From Watersipora subatra (Eukaryota; Bryozoa; Gymnolaemata; Cheilostomatida; Watersiporidae): a stretch of DNA of 64,000 nucleotides. The position numbers and the translations under genes are program-made. Below the pieces are notes generated by a model. The model was not told the DNA's origin, ran no database searches, and saw nothing but the letters and a program-made list of their open reading frames with translations. The stretch spans positions 37,506,621-37,570,620 of the forward strand of contig NC_088711.1 of the NCBI RefSeq assembly GCF_963576615.1. The letters are read 5' to 3'. Below, piece after piece: positions 20,985 through 33,700 of the stretch (positions are counted from its first letter, which is position 1; each line of letters starts with the position of its first letter).

Positions 20985-21930
20985 CTCCTAACTTCTAGTA
21001 TTCACTCTCCTCTAACTTCTGGTATTCACTCTCTCCTAACTACTGGTATTCACTCTCTCCTAACTTCTGGTATTCACTCTCTCCTAACTTCTAGTATTCA
21101 CTCTCTCCTAACTTCTAGTATTCACTCTCTCCTAACTTCTGGTATTCACTCTCTCCTAACTTCTGGTATTCACTCTCTCCTAACTTCTAGTATTCACTCT
21201 CCTCTAACTTCTGGTATTCACTCTCCTCTAACTTCTGGTATTCACTCTCTTCTAACTACTGGTATTCACTCTCTCCTAACATCTGGTATTCACTCTCTCC
21301 TAACTTCTGGTATTCACTCTTCCCTAACTTCTGGTATTCACTCTCTCCTAACTTCTGGTATTCACTCTCTCCTAACTTCTAGTATTCACTCTCCTCTAAC
21401 TTATGGTATTCACTCTCTCCTAACTACTGGTATTCACTCTCTCCTAACTTCTGGAATTCACTCTCTCCTAACTTCTGGTATTCACTCTCTCCTGACTTCT
21501 GGTATTCACTCTCTCCTAACTTCCGGTATTCACTCTCCTCTAACTTCTAGTATTCACTCTCTCCTTACTTTTAGTATTCACTCTCTCCTTACTTCTAGTA
21601 TTCACTCTCTCCTATAATTTCTGGTATTCACTCTCTCCTAACTTCTGGTATTCACTCTCCTAACTTCCGGTATTCACTCTCTCCTAACTTCTGGTATTCA
21701 CTCTCTCCTAACTTCTAGTATTCACTCTCTCCTCACTTCTGGTATTTACTCTCTCCTAACTTCTGGTATTCACTCTCTCCTAACTTCTAGTATTCACTCT
21801 CTCCTAACTTCTGGTATTCACTCTCTCCTAACTTCTGGCATTCACTCTCTCCTGACTTCTAGTATTCACTCTCTCCTAACTTCTGGTATTCACTCTCTCT
21901 TAACTTCTGGTATTCACTCTTCCCTAACTT
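20985..21930. repeat. 24-bp minisatellite, about 39 copies
   Basis: Unit close to TTCACTCTCTCCTAACTTCT plus GGTA. The unit is divisible by three, so it creates an artefactual frame with an IHSLLTSG repeat. Variants (TAGTA for TGGTA, CTCCTC for CTCTCC) are interspersed. Confidence 0.95.
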
Positions 21931-21959
21931 GTCACACCTACCGAGGAAGTTGATGCTAC

Positions 21960-22720
21960 ATATCTGGCTTTTCTTGCTGCTTTTTCCCCTTCATTAGTCT
22001 TTTGTTGGGAGCGTCTGATCATGAGCAGCCAATCTTATTCTTCCGTTTCCTTTCACCACATAGTTTACAGTCATTTTCGTCTCTCTACTTATACTGCTTT
22101 TCTTTTATTTTACATTTCTTTCTGTCACGTGCTACTTTTTAAACCACTGGGCATTGTTATCCGTCTCAAAGCGATTCAAAGCATAGCTAGCATTCATAAC
22201 TTCTTGCCTTATGTAATGAAACAGACTACGTTCCTTAATCCTTCTACATTCCTTGACTGATACCAACCCCTACAGCCATCATTCTTCCTATTATACATTT
22301 GATCTACATCTGCTTTTAAATGGAATTCACCATCTATTGTGATTTCTATCTATATGTTTCAACTGATCCACTGTCCAGTCACATATCCAAGCAGGCCAAG
22401 CCACTGCAGCTATGACAGCCCATGTGTTCAGTGCCTTGATCACATTATCTCATTCAGTTTTGATTTGAGCAATGTCTTTATTGCCTGTAAGACTCCTTCC
22501 TGACTTCCTCCTTAGTAACATTCATTTTCATGTTAGCAGGCTCCAGAGTTTACCTTTTTTCCAGAAGATTCCAGAAGTCTGCCTTCAATCCTCTTCTCTC
22601 TTTTCATGACCAATCAGGCAGATTTTGTCAACTCAGGCTTCACCTGTATATCACTGGTAAGGATTCTTACAATGTTTATCAGGGCCTATGTTACTGTTTG
22701 CAGTTTTTATAGAATTTCAA
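21960..22720 (-). pseudogene. decayed R2-like LINE fragment, middle-to-C-terminal part
   Basis: The reverse strand near 22500-22380 encodes KEEVRKESYR and IKALNTWAVIAAVAW followed by DWTVDQLK. Further on (22320-22260) comes LKADVDQMYNRKNDGCRG. In R2-like proteins these motifs occur in this order after the reverse-transcriptase domain. Stops and frameshifts break it throughout. The order relative to the fragment at 18230-20200 shows it is a separate copy. Confidence 0.5.
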
Positions 22721-22949
22721 GTTATTTATACATACGAGGGGATTGACAGTGAGTAGCATCTCTCAGTATGTTTGATAGCAGTATCATGACAATCTCGAAG
22801 AAGAAGAGTGATAGTAAATTAATCTAAAAAGTTATTGTTGTTATTATTACCACTAGTGCTGTCGCAAATATTTTTATGTTTTCGATTTTGGAAGATCAAA
22901 ATATTTTTTTGAACATAAATGCTAATGTTCAATATGTTAATATGCGCTG

Positions 22950-23240
22950 AATAGTTCTTTGGTGAATTCCCATCTAGTCTGAATTTAAACTGCTCAGTTC
23001 TGCTTACAAATTCTAATGTTTCACCTGTCACGGGAAGTAGTAACTTCACCGATAATTGTCAGTTCCCTGGCCAATTTTTTGTATTGTTCCAGTTTTTCTC
23101 ATTCTAAATTATTCATTCCAATCCCTCTCGCACCGCAGTTTCAATACTGTCATGTGGGGTCTAGTTTTTTGTCATCGGTATTATATCTAGTCATCTAGCT
23201 AGATCAACCAGCTGTGGGTGGTCTAGTCTCTTATTTTCAT
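22950..23240 (-). pseudogene. decayed R2-like LINE fragment, C-terminal end
   Basis: The reverse strand near 23110-23040 gives EQYKKLARELTIIGEV, resembling the conserved Lys-x-Glu-Lys-Tyr-x-Asp-Leu segment close to the end of R2-like proteins. It lies 5' of the middle part at 22500 on the same strand, so it is another copy or a rearrangement. Confidence 0.4.
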
Positions 23241-23249
23241 TATCATATC

Positions 23250-25035
23250 TGGTCAGCGAGCATGAGATGCACGATTGGTTTATATACATGTATTCATATT
23301 ACATAAGATGCTCTTTCCATTTTTCAATTTCGTTTTTATCTGGTAATTAAACGTTTCTAAGATTTTAAAAGTAAAGCTATCTAAATAATTTTAATTGTAC
23401 CAGTTTAACAGTTTCATTGTGACTTCTTCGTACTTAATTGCAACCAGTTTGTTTTACTCCCTAAAAGTATGAAACCATTTTGTTGCCTTTCTCTCCATTC
23501 AGCTTGTCAAGTAATGATTCTCATTGTCACTAGATAGGCTTCTTTCTCCACCTCGTAGGCAGTGATGGTCTTCTGCTGTCGCCAAACTTTCTCTGTTTCT
23601 CCTCTCATTAAACCATTATTGATCAACATAGGGTTATGGATTAGTCACACCATTAGTTGTCCACTCGCTAGTTATACTGTCTTTGAGATTATCTCTGTAT
23701 CTTTTCTGACAATTATTCTATTCTAAATATTTCAATAAACTTTTTATATAGATAACCTGTTCATTCTGTTGCTATCATTTTTTCTACCGCCCTCTTTGGA
23801 CTTTGGAAAGCAACAGCGTAGGCATCTCTTATATAGTCATCAACTTCCAGTTTTCCTGTTTGTCTTAGGAAATCAGCAGGGTCCCTTAGTACAGCCATAG
23901 TTCTCTTATCGATCATTCTTATCTGCCTCCCACTTCAACAATGAGAAGCAGCAGCTAATTTAGTCTGGTCCACGTTGCATCAATTGGTTAGAATCCAAGG
24001 CTAAAGATGCCACTTACCGTTGAACTGAGAATTGCTATTGTTTTTAATATCATTATAAATGTTATTAATAATATAGTTCTAATATAAAGTAAGCCTCCGA
24101 GCAAGAGTTGACTAGCCTCCTCTACGCTGTCGCAGTTGTTATGTATTCACAAGATTTACGAGTGCTGATTTTATTGAGATTCTAGTCTATTCTCTGTTGT
24201 GTAGCCTCAAGCGTTCTCATTGGCCTTTCGTTGCAACAAAAACTTTACCCAAAAGGTGGTGGGTACTGGTACAGCACCCGATTAAAGCCTATCTATATCA
24301 GTGGATCAAGTGATGCTGGCCCGAACTGATATTATTGGATTCTTGTTAAAGCCAATCTCTAACTGCCGCATTATCAATATTAATAAATAATATTTTTAAT
24401 AATAAAATATAATATCATTATTGATGATAATATTATTGTAGAGATTGTTTGGTAGTTACCCACCTAAAACCTTATAGCATTCACCAATCAAATACTGAGT
24501 TTCTGTGAATAGATGGATGAAACAGAAATAAAAAGCCCTTATTGATCGGTACTTAAACTAATGAGAAAATTCATTTCAAACCGTGCCAGTGTTAATTCCC
24601 TTGATAATGTCACTTTAGAAGTATAATGGTGGGCCAATACTTACATTTTTAGTCCAAGTTCTATAATACTATTGTACTAAAGATGGATCTTTGGCTATGC
24701 ATTGGTTGTAAACAACTATTCATGTATCTCATGTCTGTCTGCCACATATATGCCCATTACCATGAACTGCTCGCATTCCTCGTGGATGAAATGTGCTTGC
24801 AAGGCTTGTGCGCTACTTCTGCTAAATCACGAATAATTTTATTAAAGTTTCCTCTGCACTTTTATAAATGAGCTTTCTTTATTTTATTCTTTTTTTATGT
24901 TTTGTTAGCGTTATATAAACGTACTGCATATTATAAATCACTGTTGAGCTTGAGAATTGCATATATGTTATCTTGTATGTTAGTTGAATTAAATATATAC
25001 AAATTTGTATGCATTTGCATACACAAATGTATACA
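23250..25035. other. intergenic, no gene supported
   Basis: Possible further LINE debris on the minus strand up to about 24000. The 62-codon frame at 24683-24871 has no recognisable features. Confidence 0.4.
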
Positions 25036-25039
25036 ATTG

Positions 25040-25640
25040 TATAGACTTTATTGTACCAACTCTTACTGTAAATTGTGCTTACTCTATTGTAACAACTCTG
25101 GGTGCAAATTTCACACATCCTACTATACAATTGTATGCTGTACATTGTACACACTCTACTATACCAACTCTCACTGTAAATTGTACACACTATTGTAACA
25201 ACTTCTACTGTAAATTTCACACACTCTACTATACCAACTTTTACTGTACATTGTACGCATTCTATTGTACCAACTCTCACTGTACATTGTACACACTCTA
25301 CTATACCAACTTTTACTGTACATTGTACGCATTCTATTGTACCAACTCTCACTGTACATTGTACACACTCTATTATACCAACTATTACTGTACATTGTAC
25401 ACACTCTATTATACCAACTATTACTGTACATTGTACACACTCTATTGTACCAACTCTCACTGTACATTGTACATACTCTGCTGGACCAATTTTGTACTGT
25501 AAATTGTACACACACTATTGTACCTACTCTAACTGTATATTTTACATAATCAACTTTACCAATGCTTACTGTACATTGTACACACTCTACTGTACCTACT
25601 CTACTGTACCTAATCTTACCATACATTGTGCAATACAGCC
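25040..25640. repeat. 36-bp minisatellite with TGTACA palindromes
   Basis: About 16 copies of a unit containing CTGTACATTGTACACACTCT then ATTATACCAACT. The unit is divisible by three and free of stops on both strands in several frames, giving many false open frames. Confidence 0.95.
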
Positions 25641-25649
25641 AAACTTGAA

Positions 25650-26475
25650 ACAAATTATTTCTTGAAGTAAAGAATGTCTTTCTCTGTTGCCATGACATCC
25701 TAATTACATTGAAGAAACAATAAAATCTTGCTCTTTCTGTTTTTTTCTTACTTCAACGTTCCTTAAAATTAATGTTGTTAATAAAATATAGTTTCCTGTA
25801 GAATTTCTTGGAACCTGAGACCAGACGCGTGCATTTGACATCCAGCATCACGCGCTAATTACAGACTTTCAGACTGGTGTTTACACTAAAAAGCGAGAGG
25901 CCAGTAAGCGGAGCCCAGCGGCTATCAGGTTACCACTCATTATCTTTTTATGGTTGGTTGGTTGGTAGTCCTTGATAATCTTCTAAAGTGCGGATGACAG
26001 TTAGAGACAAATTTATAAGCCTGAACACAATTTTTTGTCACCTAAAACCATGTTTTTAATAACATTTCATCGTTCTTTTAATCCATGGAATTTTCTTGTC
26101 TGGTGGCATGTTTTGATCTTTGTTATTTGCCAGCAGTGCGCATCTTTAGCATCTGGTTTAATTGTGATTGGTTGAACCTTGTTTATTGGGAAAAATTTGG
26201 AGAAGCTAAAAAATGCTTGACACGGATAGTAGTTATTTACATGTATATATGTTTTCACTACAGAACATCTGTTGCACTAATGTGATTGATGGCTGGTTAC
26301 ATAATCTTGTACTTGAAAATGTTTACCAAGTAGCTTTTGGCAGCAACAGAGCACAGAAATGCCTAGAAGACACTGTTATGATATATTGTAGGCTAAATCA
26401 ATTTATAGCCACACACGCTGACACCAAACACTAAACGAAATACCGGTATGTTCGAGCACCAAACATTCGGCAAGA
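25650..26475. other. intergenic, nothing recognised
   Basis: No coding, RNA or repeat feature that I can support. Confidence 0.4.
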
Positions 26476-27745
26476 AGCATAATAATATAGTAATAACAAT
26501 AATAGTAATATAATGGTAATAATATAATAATAACAATGATAATGATATAATAATAATAATAAATTGATAATAATAATATAATAATAATGAAATAATAACA
26601 ATAATGATAATAATATAATAATAAGGATAATAATATAATAATAATAACAATAATAATAACAATAATAACAATAATGGTAATAATAACAATAATAACAATA
26701 ATAATAACAATAATAACGATAATAATAGCAATAATAATAACAATAATAATGATAATAACAATAATAACGATAATGGTAATAATAACAATAATAACAATAA
26801 TAATAACAATAATAACGATAATAATAGCAATAATAATAACAATAATAATGATAATAACAATAATAACGATAATGGTAATAATAATAATAATAATAACAAT
26901 AATAATGATAATAACAATAATAATGATAATGGTAATAATAATAATAATAACAATAATAATAACAACAATAACAATAATATATAATATAATAATAAGGATA
27001 ATAATATAATAATAATAACAATAATAATAACAATAATAACAATGATAACGATAGTAATAATAAAATGATAATAATAGCAATAATAATAATAATAACAATA
27101 ATAATGATAACAATAATAATAATGGTAATAAGGATAACGATAATAATAGCAATAATAATAACAATAATAATGATAATAACAATAATAACGATAATGGTAA
27201 TAATAACAATAATAACAATAATAATAACAATAATAACGATAATAATAGCAATAATAATAACAATAATAATGATAATAACAATAATAACGATAATGGTAAT
27301 AATAATAATAATAACAATAATAATAACAACAATAACAATAATAATAGCAATAATAATAACAATAATAATGATAATAACAATAATAATGATAATGGTAATA
27401 ATAATAATAATAACAATAATAATAACAACAATAACAATAATATATAATATAATAATAAGGATAATAATATAATAATAATAACAATAATAATAACAATAAT
27501 AACAATAATAACGATAGTAATAATAAAATGATAATAATAGCAATAATAATAATAATAGCAATAATAATAATAACAATAATAATAATGATAACAATAATGA
27601 TAACAATAATAACAATAATGATAACTATAATATTAACAATAATAATAAGGATAACAATAATAATAATGGTAATAAGGATAACGATAATAATAATAGCAAT
27701 AATAATAACAATAGTAATAATAAAATGATAATAATAGTAATAACA
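26476..27745. repeat. 1.27-kb AAT/AAC trinucleotide array with higher-order structure
   Basis: Imperfect (AAT)n with AAC, GAT, GGT and AGC variants. Blocks of variants recur as units, for example the AACAATAATATATAATATAA segment near 26970 recurs near 27430, about 460 bp apart. A shorter block around AACGATAATGG recurs at about 105-bp spacing. The poly-Leu/Ile/Tyr frames on both strands are artefacts. Confidence 0.95.
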
Positions 27746-27749
27746 TCAC

Positions 27750-28840
27750 TGTTAGATTCGACTAACATCCTCAGGAAGGTCCTGTCCACTCCAGCCTAGA
27801 AGAACTAGGTCGATGACAGGAAATAACACCAGCTTAAGCTGTGATAAAACCGATAATAACTGTTATGAGAATCTAAGTTAATTCATGGCTACACACACTG
27901 ACTTTTTGGTTACCAAACATATCTTACTCATTCCTTATACGCTAATAAGAACTCTAGTAGCTGTCATGTAATGAAGTCTTGCATTGACAGCTATCAAAGA
28001 TACAGGTTCTATTTAATAAGTCAATAACATCGAGGTTATCATTTCAAGTGAATTTTAAAAATGAAAAAATGTGTTTGTTGATAACAGAATTAGCCAATCA
28101 GAGGCTGCAAATGCTAGAGCTAACTAATTGGGTTAGATAACACATTAAGTTGCATCTGTAAGGAATCATACGGTTGGTTAGTGATACCATTTTGAACCTA
28201 GTGACAATGACATTATGACGATGCCAGCATTGATTTCTTCTGTAGACCTGGCTTTAGCATTTCTTAGAAAAGAGTTTTGAAATGTTGTCTTTGTCCATAC
28301 ATTAATATCAAGAATAACTTGCTGAATGTTCCGGCTTGGGCTACTTTAAGGGACTTGGGCTACTTTAAGAAACCATCTGATTATCAATTAGTAGCTGCTC
28401 TATTTTTGCTAAAAGACCGAAAGAAGTGAAACTCAAGTCCATAAAATCTTAGGAATTTCAGTAAAGCAGCTGCAGTCAACGTTATGCTATCACGTCGTCT
28501 CCTGATTAGAGTTAAGTGGATTAAAATTTAACTACGGCTCACTCGTTTAAACGAACAGGCAAAAAATCAAGCTTAATACAAATATTTAACAACATTAAAA
28601 TAATCAACAGATGGTAGACTGAGAGCTAAGTTGGTCTCTAATATGTTATGTACAATTTCTTTGTTGTCTCCCTTATTCAGTTGCACAAATAATCACAGGC
28701 TAAAACTTCAGCAAAAAAACTAAGCATCATCCAGCAGATGCTTAAATTTTAATTATAGCTGAGGTGACCGAGTGCTGCAAATAGACTCGTAGGTTGTAAT
28801 GAAGTGATAACATTAATTATGGTTTGTATTATTATAACAG
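27750..28840. other. intergenic, nothing recognised
   Basis: A direct repeat of GACTTGGGCTACTTTAAG-type sequence occurs at 28337-28370. Otherwise no feature. Confidence 0.4.
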
Positions 28841-28843
28841 AGA

Positions 28844-29136
28844 AGAGCCGTGACCCAGTGGTCTGCGCTCAACCTGCAAACAACAGGTTGGAGGTTCAAT
28901 TTCCAAAAAAGGCCACTGGTGGTGACAGAAATAACATCCAACCTTAAATTCCTCTTTACAAGAAATTACTCCCTGCATGTCTCCAGTAATTGCCGTTTTT
29001 TTGCCACTGGATATTTCTAGCCAAGATCACAGAGCCATTGTCTGTACAACAATCTTTTTAAAAACATACACAGCCTCCGCTTGCAGTAAGCTAAGCAGAC
29101 ATCATACTTGGTCTCCAAGTGTTAGCTCACAAAAAT
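28844..29136 (+). mobile_element. tRNA-derived SINE (family S), copy 2
   Basis: Head with CCGTGACCCAGTGG and B-box GGAGGTTCAATTTCC. The body has GGTGGTGACAGAAATAACAT, CATGTCTCCAGTAATTG and CACAGCCTCCGCTTGCAGTA. This copy gives the uninterrupted tail used to date the hairpin insertion in the copy at 54937. Confidence 0.8.
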
Positions 29137-29139
29137 GTA

Positions 29140-30710
29140 CATTACTATAAAAGCCCGTGGTGGTGGTGAGAACTCCACTCAAAAAATGACCATTCTCTAC
29201 GACGCTACCATTCCTTGTTTATTCTCCATTCTAACCAAATAAATAATATGCTAGGATGCTTGCCAATTAAGTTAGAGAACGCACTAGGTTCTATCTGTAA
29301 GAAATAGTATAGCTGGTTAGTGATATCATTTAAATTTCAAATCTTTAAAAAGACTTGAATTAAAAATTGCTGTTTTTGAAAACGTAAGTTTTCCACTTAT
29401 GGAAGTAAAAGATGTATCTTTAATAGCGCCCAACGCATAACTTTATTTCATGGAATACAGGGAGCGCAGTTCTTATTAGCAGTTAAGAAATGGGTGTGAA
29501 GTATTGTGAAAAAAACATGTTCTCGAGCAATTAGTCTGGAAAGTGTGACATATGATGCTCAATATTGGCTATCTACATAAGCATTTCATTGCTTATGTTT
29601 ATTACGGTATGTTGAATACATTTTTATATAACTAAGTATATTCCTCTCGGCCATATTATTATCATTATCACTGCTATTGTTATTACTTTACTCCATGAGA
29701 ATTCTATTTTTGGTGTCGAGTTCTCTTTAGTTAGCATTTTAGTAATATATGTATAAATATATCAATTTTGCCCTCACCCCTTCTAACTCAAGTGAATCAT
29801 AATGTCTACTAATGTTCGAGTCTCCTACTAAAAACCTGGGAGTTAAAGCTATTTCTCAGCCATTCCAAATAATATGCCTTTCTGCAACTGACATGTGTTG
29901 GTTGTTGCCGATATGGTTTTATATAAATGTATATGTTCTACATTTGTATATTACATATACATGTTCTACATAAATTTATATGTTCTCTATACATATAATT
30001 TATATATATATACATAAATTAATCACAGACAACAGCTATTTATGATTAGATTTTATTTTGGATATTATTCTTGTTTGAATGAGGAGAAACAATGAAGATG
30101 GTCTCTTCCTCTCTATACTAAAGTTTTGTAATAAAATTTCTTTTTTCTGCAATTAATTACAAGTTATTCTCTTTAGCTGAAAACAAACTGCAGTTAGCAG
30201 TTTCACGTCTATAGTAGTGAGCATTTGACAGAGTACTTTCAAAATACAGATGTAAGAGCTCCACTAAAATATACATAATGTATTTTGTGTAATTAAGTAT
30301 AGCTTTTGAAGGATTTTGTCTGTCCACTCATGTAAAACTATCAAACGGTCTCCAAGGACTTTGCATGTGATAAGCTTGATATATGGGCGATCAAAGCGAA
30401 TTAAGATGGACTTCTTGAAAGAGATATTTGTGATGTTTCTCCGCGTAAGGAGCCTTGGCTAAAAATAAAGAAAAATGCGTGAGCTAATCTTTTTTTTCTA
30501 GCTCACTGTCTGCCAGCTCGATAGCCGACACGCGCAATTGTGTCTCCCCTTGCGCGTGATTATAATCCATAAAAAAACCAGTTTTACCACTTTATGTCTT
30601 TTTAACATGATTTTCTGGAAAGATAAGAACATAAATAATCGTTCACATTTAGAAGATTATTTTAAAGAGCTCAAATATTTATCTTGCAGCGGTAAAAAAT
30701 AGAAAAGAAA
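29140..30710. other. 5' flank of the opsin gene
   Basis: No coding feature. It contains an inverted repeat ACACGCGCAA (30528-30537) / TTGCGCGTGA (30550-30559), and a TAATCC core at 30563-30568, the binding core of Otx/Crx-type homeodomains, about 145 bp before the ATG. A possible 5'UTR splice acceptor (TATCTTGCAG) ends at 30689. Confidence 0.35.
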
Positions 30711-30711
30711 A

Positions 30712-30784
30712 ATGGCGAATATTTCAACAAACATGGCCCCAGAAGTAGAGGCGATGTTCTCTAAGAGTGTTAACACCTTCATTG
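30712..30784 (+). CDS. opsin exon 1 (start codon)
   Basis: ATG in a good context (AAAATGG). It encodes 24 residues including an N-glycosylation sequon at Asn3 (NIS), as expected for an extracellular opsin N-terminus. Donor ATTG|GTAAGC, phase 1. Confidence 0.75.
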
Positions 30785-33700
30785 GTAAGCATCTCTATTT
30801 TTACCTCTGCTAAGAAACAAGCCTGCCTTGTCTTTTTGCGATCTGCAGCAAGGTTGTTTGGTCAGACTGATTCTGTAGCAAATATCAGTATTCCTGATTG
30901 GTTTTTAAATATGATGGTATTCGCTATACCGCTGCTCAAACCCTATCATATCAGATGCTGGTAAGATTTATATAGAACCATGTAAAATTATGCACAGATC
31001 ATAGTAACAAATCAAGGAGAGAATCTTGCCTCAAAGGCCTTTTGCAGGTTTGCTGTATAAATATTTAATGGTTGTGTTTATGTAGCTTTCATTATTAAGC
31101 CTTTCATTTTAGAGCAGGGACTGCCAAGTTCTTAGCTGTCAGTTATGCTGCCAACAAGTTTTAAGATTACGACTTTAGACAGCTGAAAACATGCATTTGG
31201 TTTATACACAATTAGATATTAAACAGGCAGATAAAACAAAAATTCAGAAAAAAACTTTCTCCATTGCCACGTTTTTAGTTTAATAATGTAATACGATCAT
31301 TTTTGGGGTTGAAAAACAAGCCACGAAAAAGTTTGTGCCAAGACAAAAACCCAAAATATGGAAACAGTTGTTTACTAGTTGCTAAGTAACATGGCTTCCT
31401 GTTATGAATGTTTCTCAGTTGCTAAGGAATATTAGCTGAGCAAAAAACGGCAAAAATAATCAAACCTGCTCAAGCGCAGAATAGCCATCAAACTTGTAGC
31501 TATAGACGATGTAAAAGTATATACTGTAGTTATGATCACACGACGTCATTGAGAATGGCCAACTCAGTATACTGTCCATAAAAACTTTTTTAGCGTATGA
31601 ATAGGATCTCTCCATAATTAGATTTCATCACTGGGCATTACACATAATGATAGCTTACGTTGGTTTTATTAGCTGTCTGAGCATTGAAAGACAGTCTGCT
31701 GGAAGTTTGTCAAATCTTGAATTTTGACTACTGAACAAAAAACTTTTAAAAGGCTTTTACGATTTATCTCTGCAAGACTTTTTTAACTTTCTTTAATAAG
31801 CATTCTTGTTGTTTTTGTGTTTTAGTTAGCAACTCTGCAATTTTTTGGCCCTTACATCTACTAAACTGTTTTTATTAAAAACCATCTTTAAGTTTTTCAA
31901 AAGAAAGTACAAAATCACGATTTCATAAATTTTGTAAGTTCTTTGAACATTTTAGTAATTTGATACAAACTACCAAATAAAGATTAAATGCAAAATATAA
32001 ACAAGATTAATATTTGCAGAACATTTATTTAATTTGCTGAACACAATATGCAAGCACAAGGTCGAACTTGTCTACATTTCTGGCAAACTCACAGGCAGAA
32101 CTCTCTGGTGGTTTTCCAAAAGATTGCACTGTGATTACTAGCAGCCAACCGAATAGCAATGAACGCTTTTGTTTTACCGCACAAGATATGGCTGAGCATT
32201 GGAAGAAAATTCAAAATAAAATTGAATATAAAACTAATTCCTTATTTTAAATTTTAATGTAGTATATATCTTGTGTTCGTAGTCTGGAAGATAGATGCAA
32301 AAGCATGTAGATATTAACCATTAACAGCAATGAGTATTAACAAGCTTTCTGTTTCATTATTTTTATAAGACAAATGAACAAATCAGCTTACACATTTGCT
32401 TTACTTTACTTTATTTTGCTTTACATCTTCACTAGAATATGTGGTCTGAAAATGTGACAAGTTATACGATTTGGTTGACCTTGAACCAGAGGGGAGTACC
32501 TTTTACTAAAGCTCTATTCATTCTTATATGGCTTCGAGTTAGGAAAATTGTTAAATATTCAAGCGATCAGAGGCAGTGAGTGCAATTAGACTGAGTGCAT
32601 TCGTATCACCTTCTTAATTATTTAATCCAATGACTCCGCTCCACTACTTTCAGACAAACAAAAGCTTATGATTAATTGCTATGTTAAATCGTGTCAATTA
32701 TGTATTTAACTCAGAAACTTTGCTCCGGAAGGTTCCATGACCTAGATTTTTAAATTGACTTTTACTGAGCGGATAGTGATTCACATATCTTGTGACTTAT
32801 TGTGATTTGTACTATTAATTGACTTTGTTCGTATGATGCTATGACCTTCACATGCTCGAGTATTGTCAGCAGAATCTGTGATTAGGACACTTCCGAAACA
32901 ATCTAAATTTCTTTTAATATTTACTGCTTAAAATACTCAAATTGTATCTCCAATCTGTCTGACCATACATTACATACCTACTTCCCCAGAAAACCACTAC
33001 ACCTTAAACCAGACACAATCACCTTACCAATTTACATCATAGAGCAGAGTTATGCAAAAAGAGCTTCTTCTTTCAATACATATAATTTACTTTATTATTT
33101 TTGTTTTTGCCTCCTGGTCTAATTTCTTTAAACAGCATGTAAATAAAGTACCGATATAAAGACCGATGTAAATAAAGTTTTGTCTATCTATACCAAAGTC
33201 TTGGAAAAAATTACTGCTGTCCTTAATAATTAATGCTGCAACTTGCAAGTAAATGGACCTAATAAAAGAAATAGCCTCTTTAACTAGACTGGTTCACGGT
33301 ATTTGTAAGGCTTCTAAGGAATCAAGAGAGAATATTATATTTTCCAATGATAGCCTTAATTACTAGCAACTAAAGGCTCAGTTCACTATAAGTTAATTGC
33401 GATTCATCAGCTAAGCCTTTGATCCTAATATTAATTAATTGTTTTATATGGTTTCTATCAAGGTCTAAGATGTTAGTTGGTGACCGGCATGAGGTGTTTA
33501 AACACAAAAACCGATGAATTCCCGTAGCCTCATTTTCTCTGTGTTTGTGCATATCAGGTTTGGTATTCATAGAGTTGAAAGGTTTTCTTTGATCTTCGAC
33601 TTTTACTTGGAATGAGCAGTCAACAAACAGTTTAATAACAATATTAATTGTATTATTCCTTACCGTTCACTTTAAGCATTCCTGCGAGTTACCACAAAAA

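Noticed and set aside
20880..21617. 245-codon frame of IHSLLTSG repeats
   Set aside because: A 24-bp minisatellite, which keeps any stop-free frame open. No evidence of splicing or selection.
24879..25698. Cys-rich frames on both strands
   Set aside because: A 36-bp minisatellite, stop-free in several frames at once.
26393..27615. Poly-Leu/Ile/Tyr frames on both strands
   Set aside because: Translation artefacts of the AAT trinucleotide array.
30767..30964. 65-codon frame overlapping opsin exon 1
   Set aside because: Out of frame with the opsin and mostly in its first intron.
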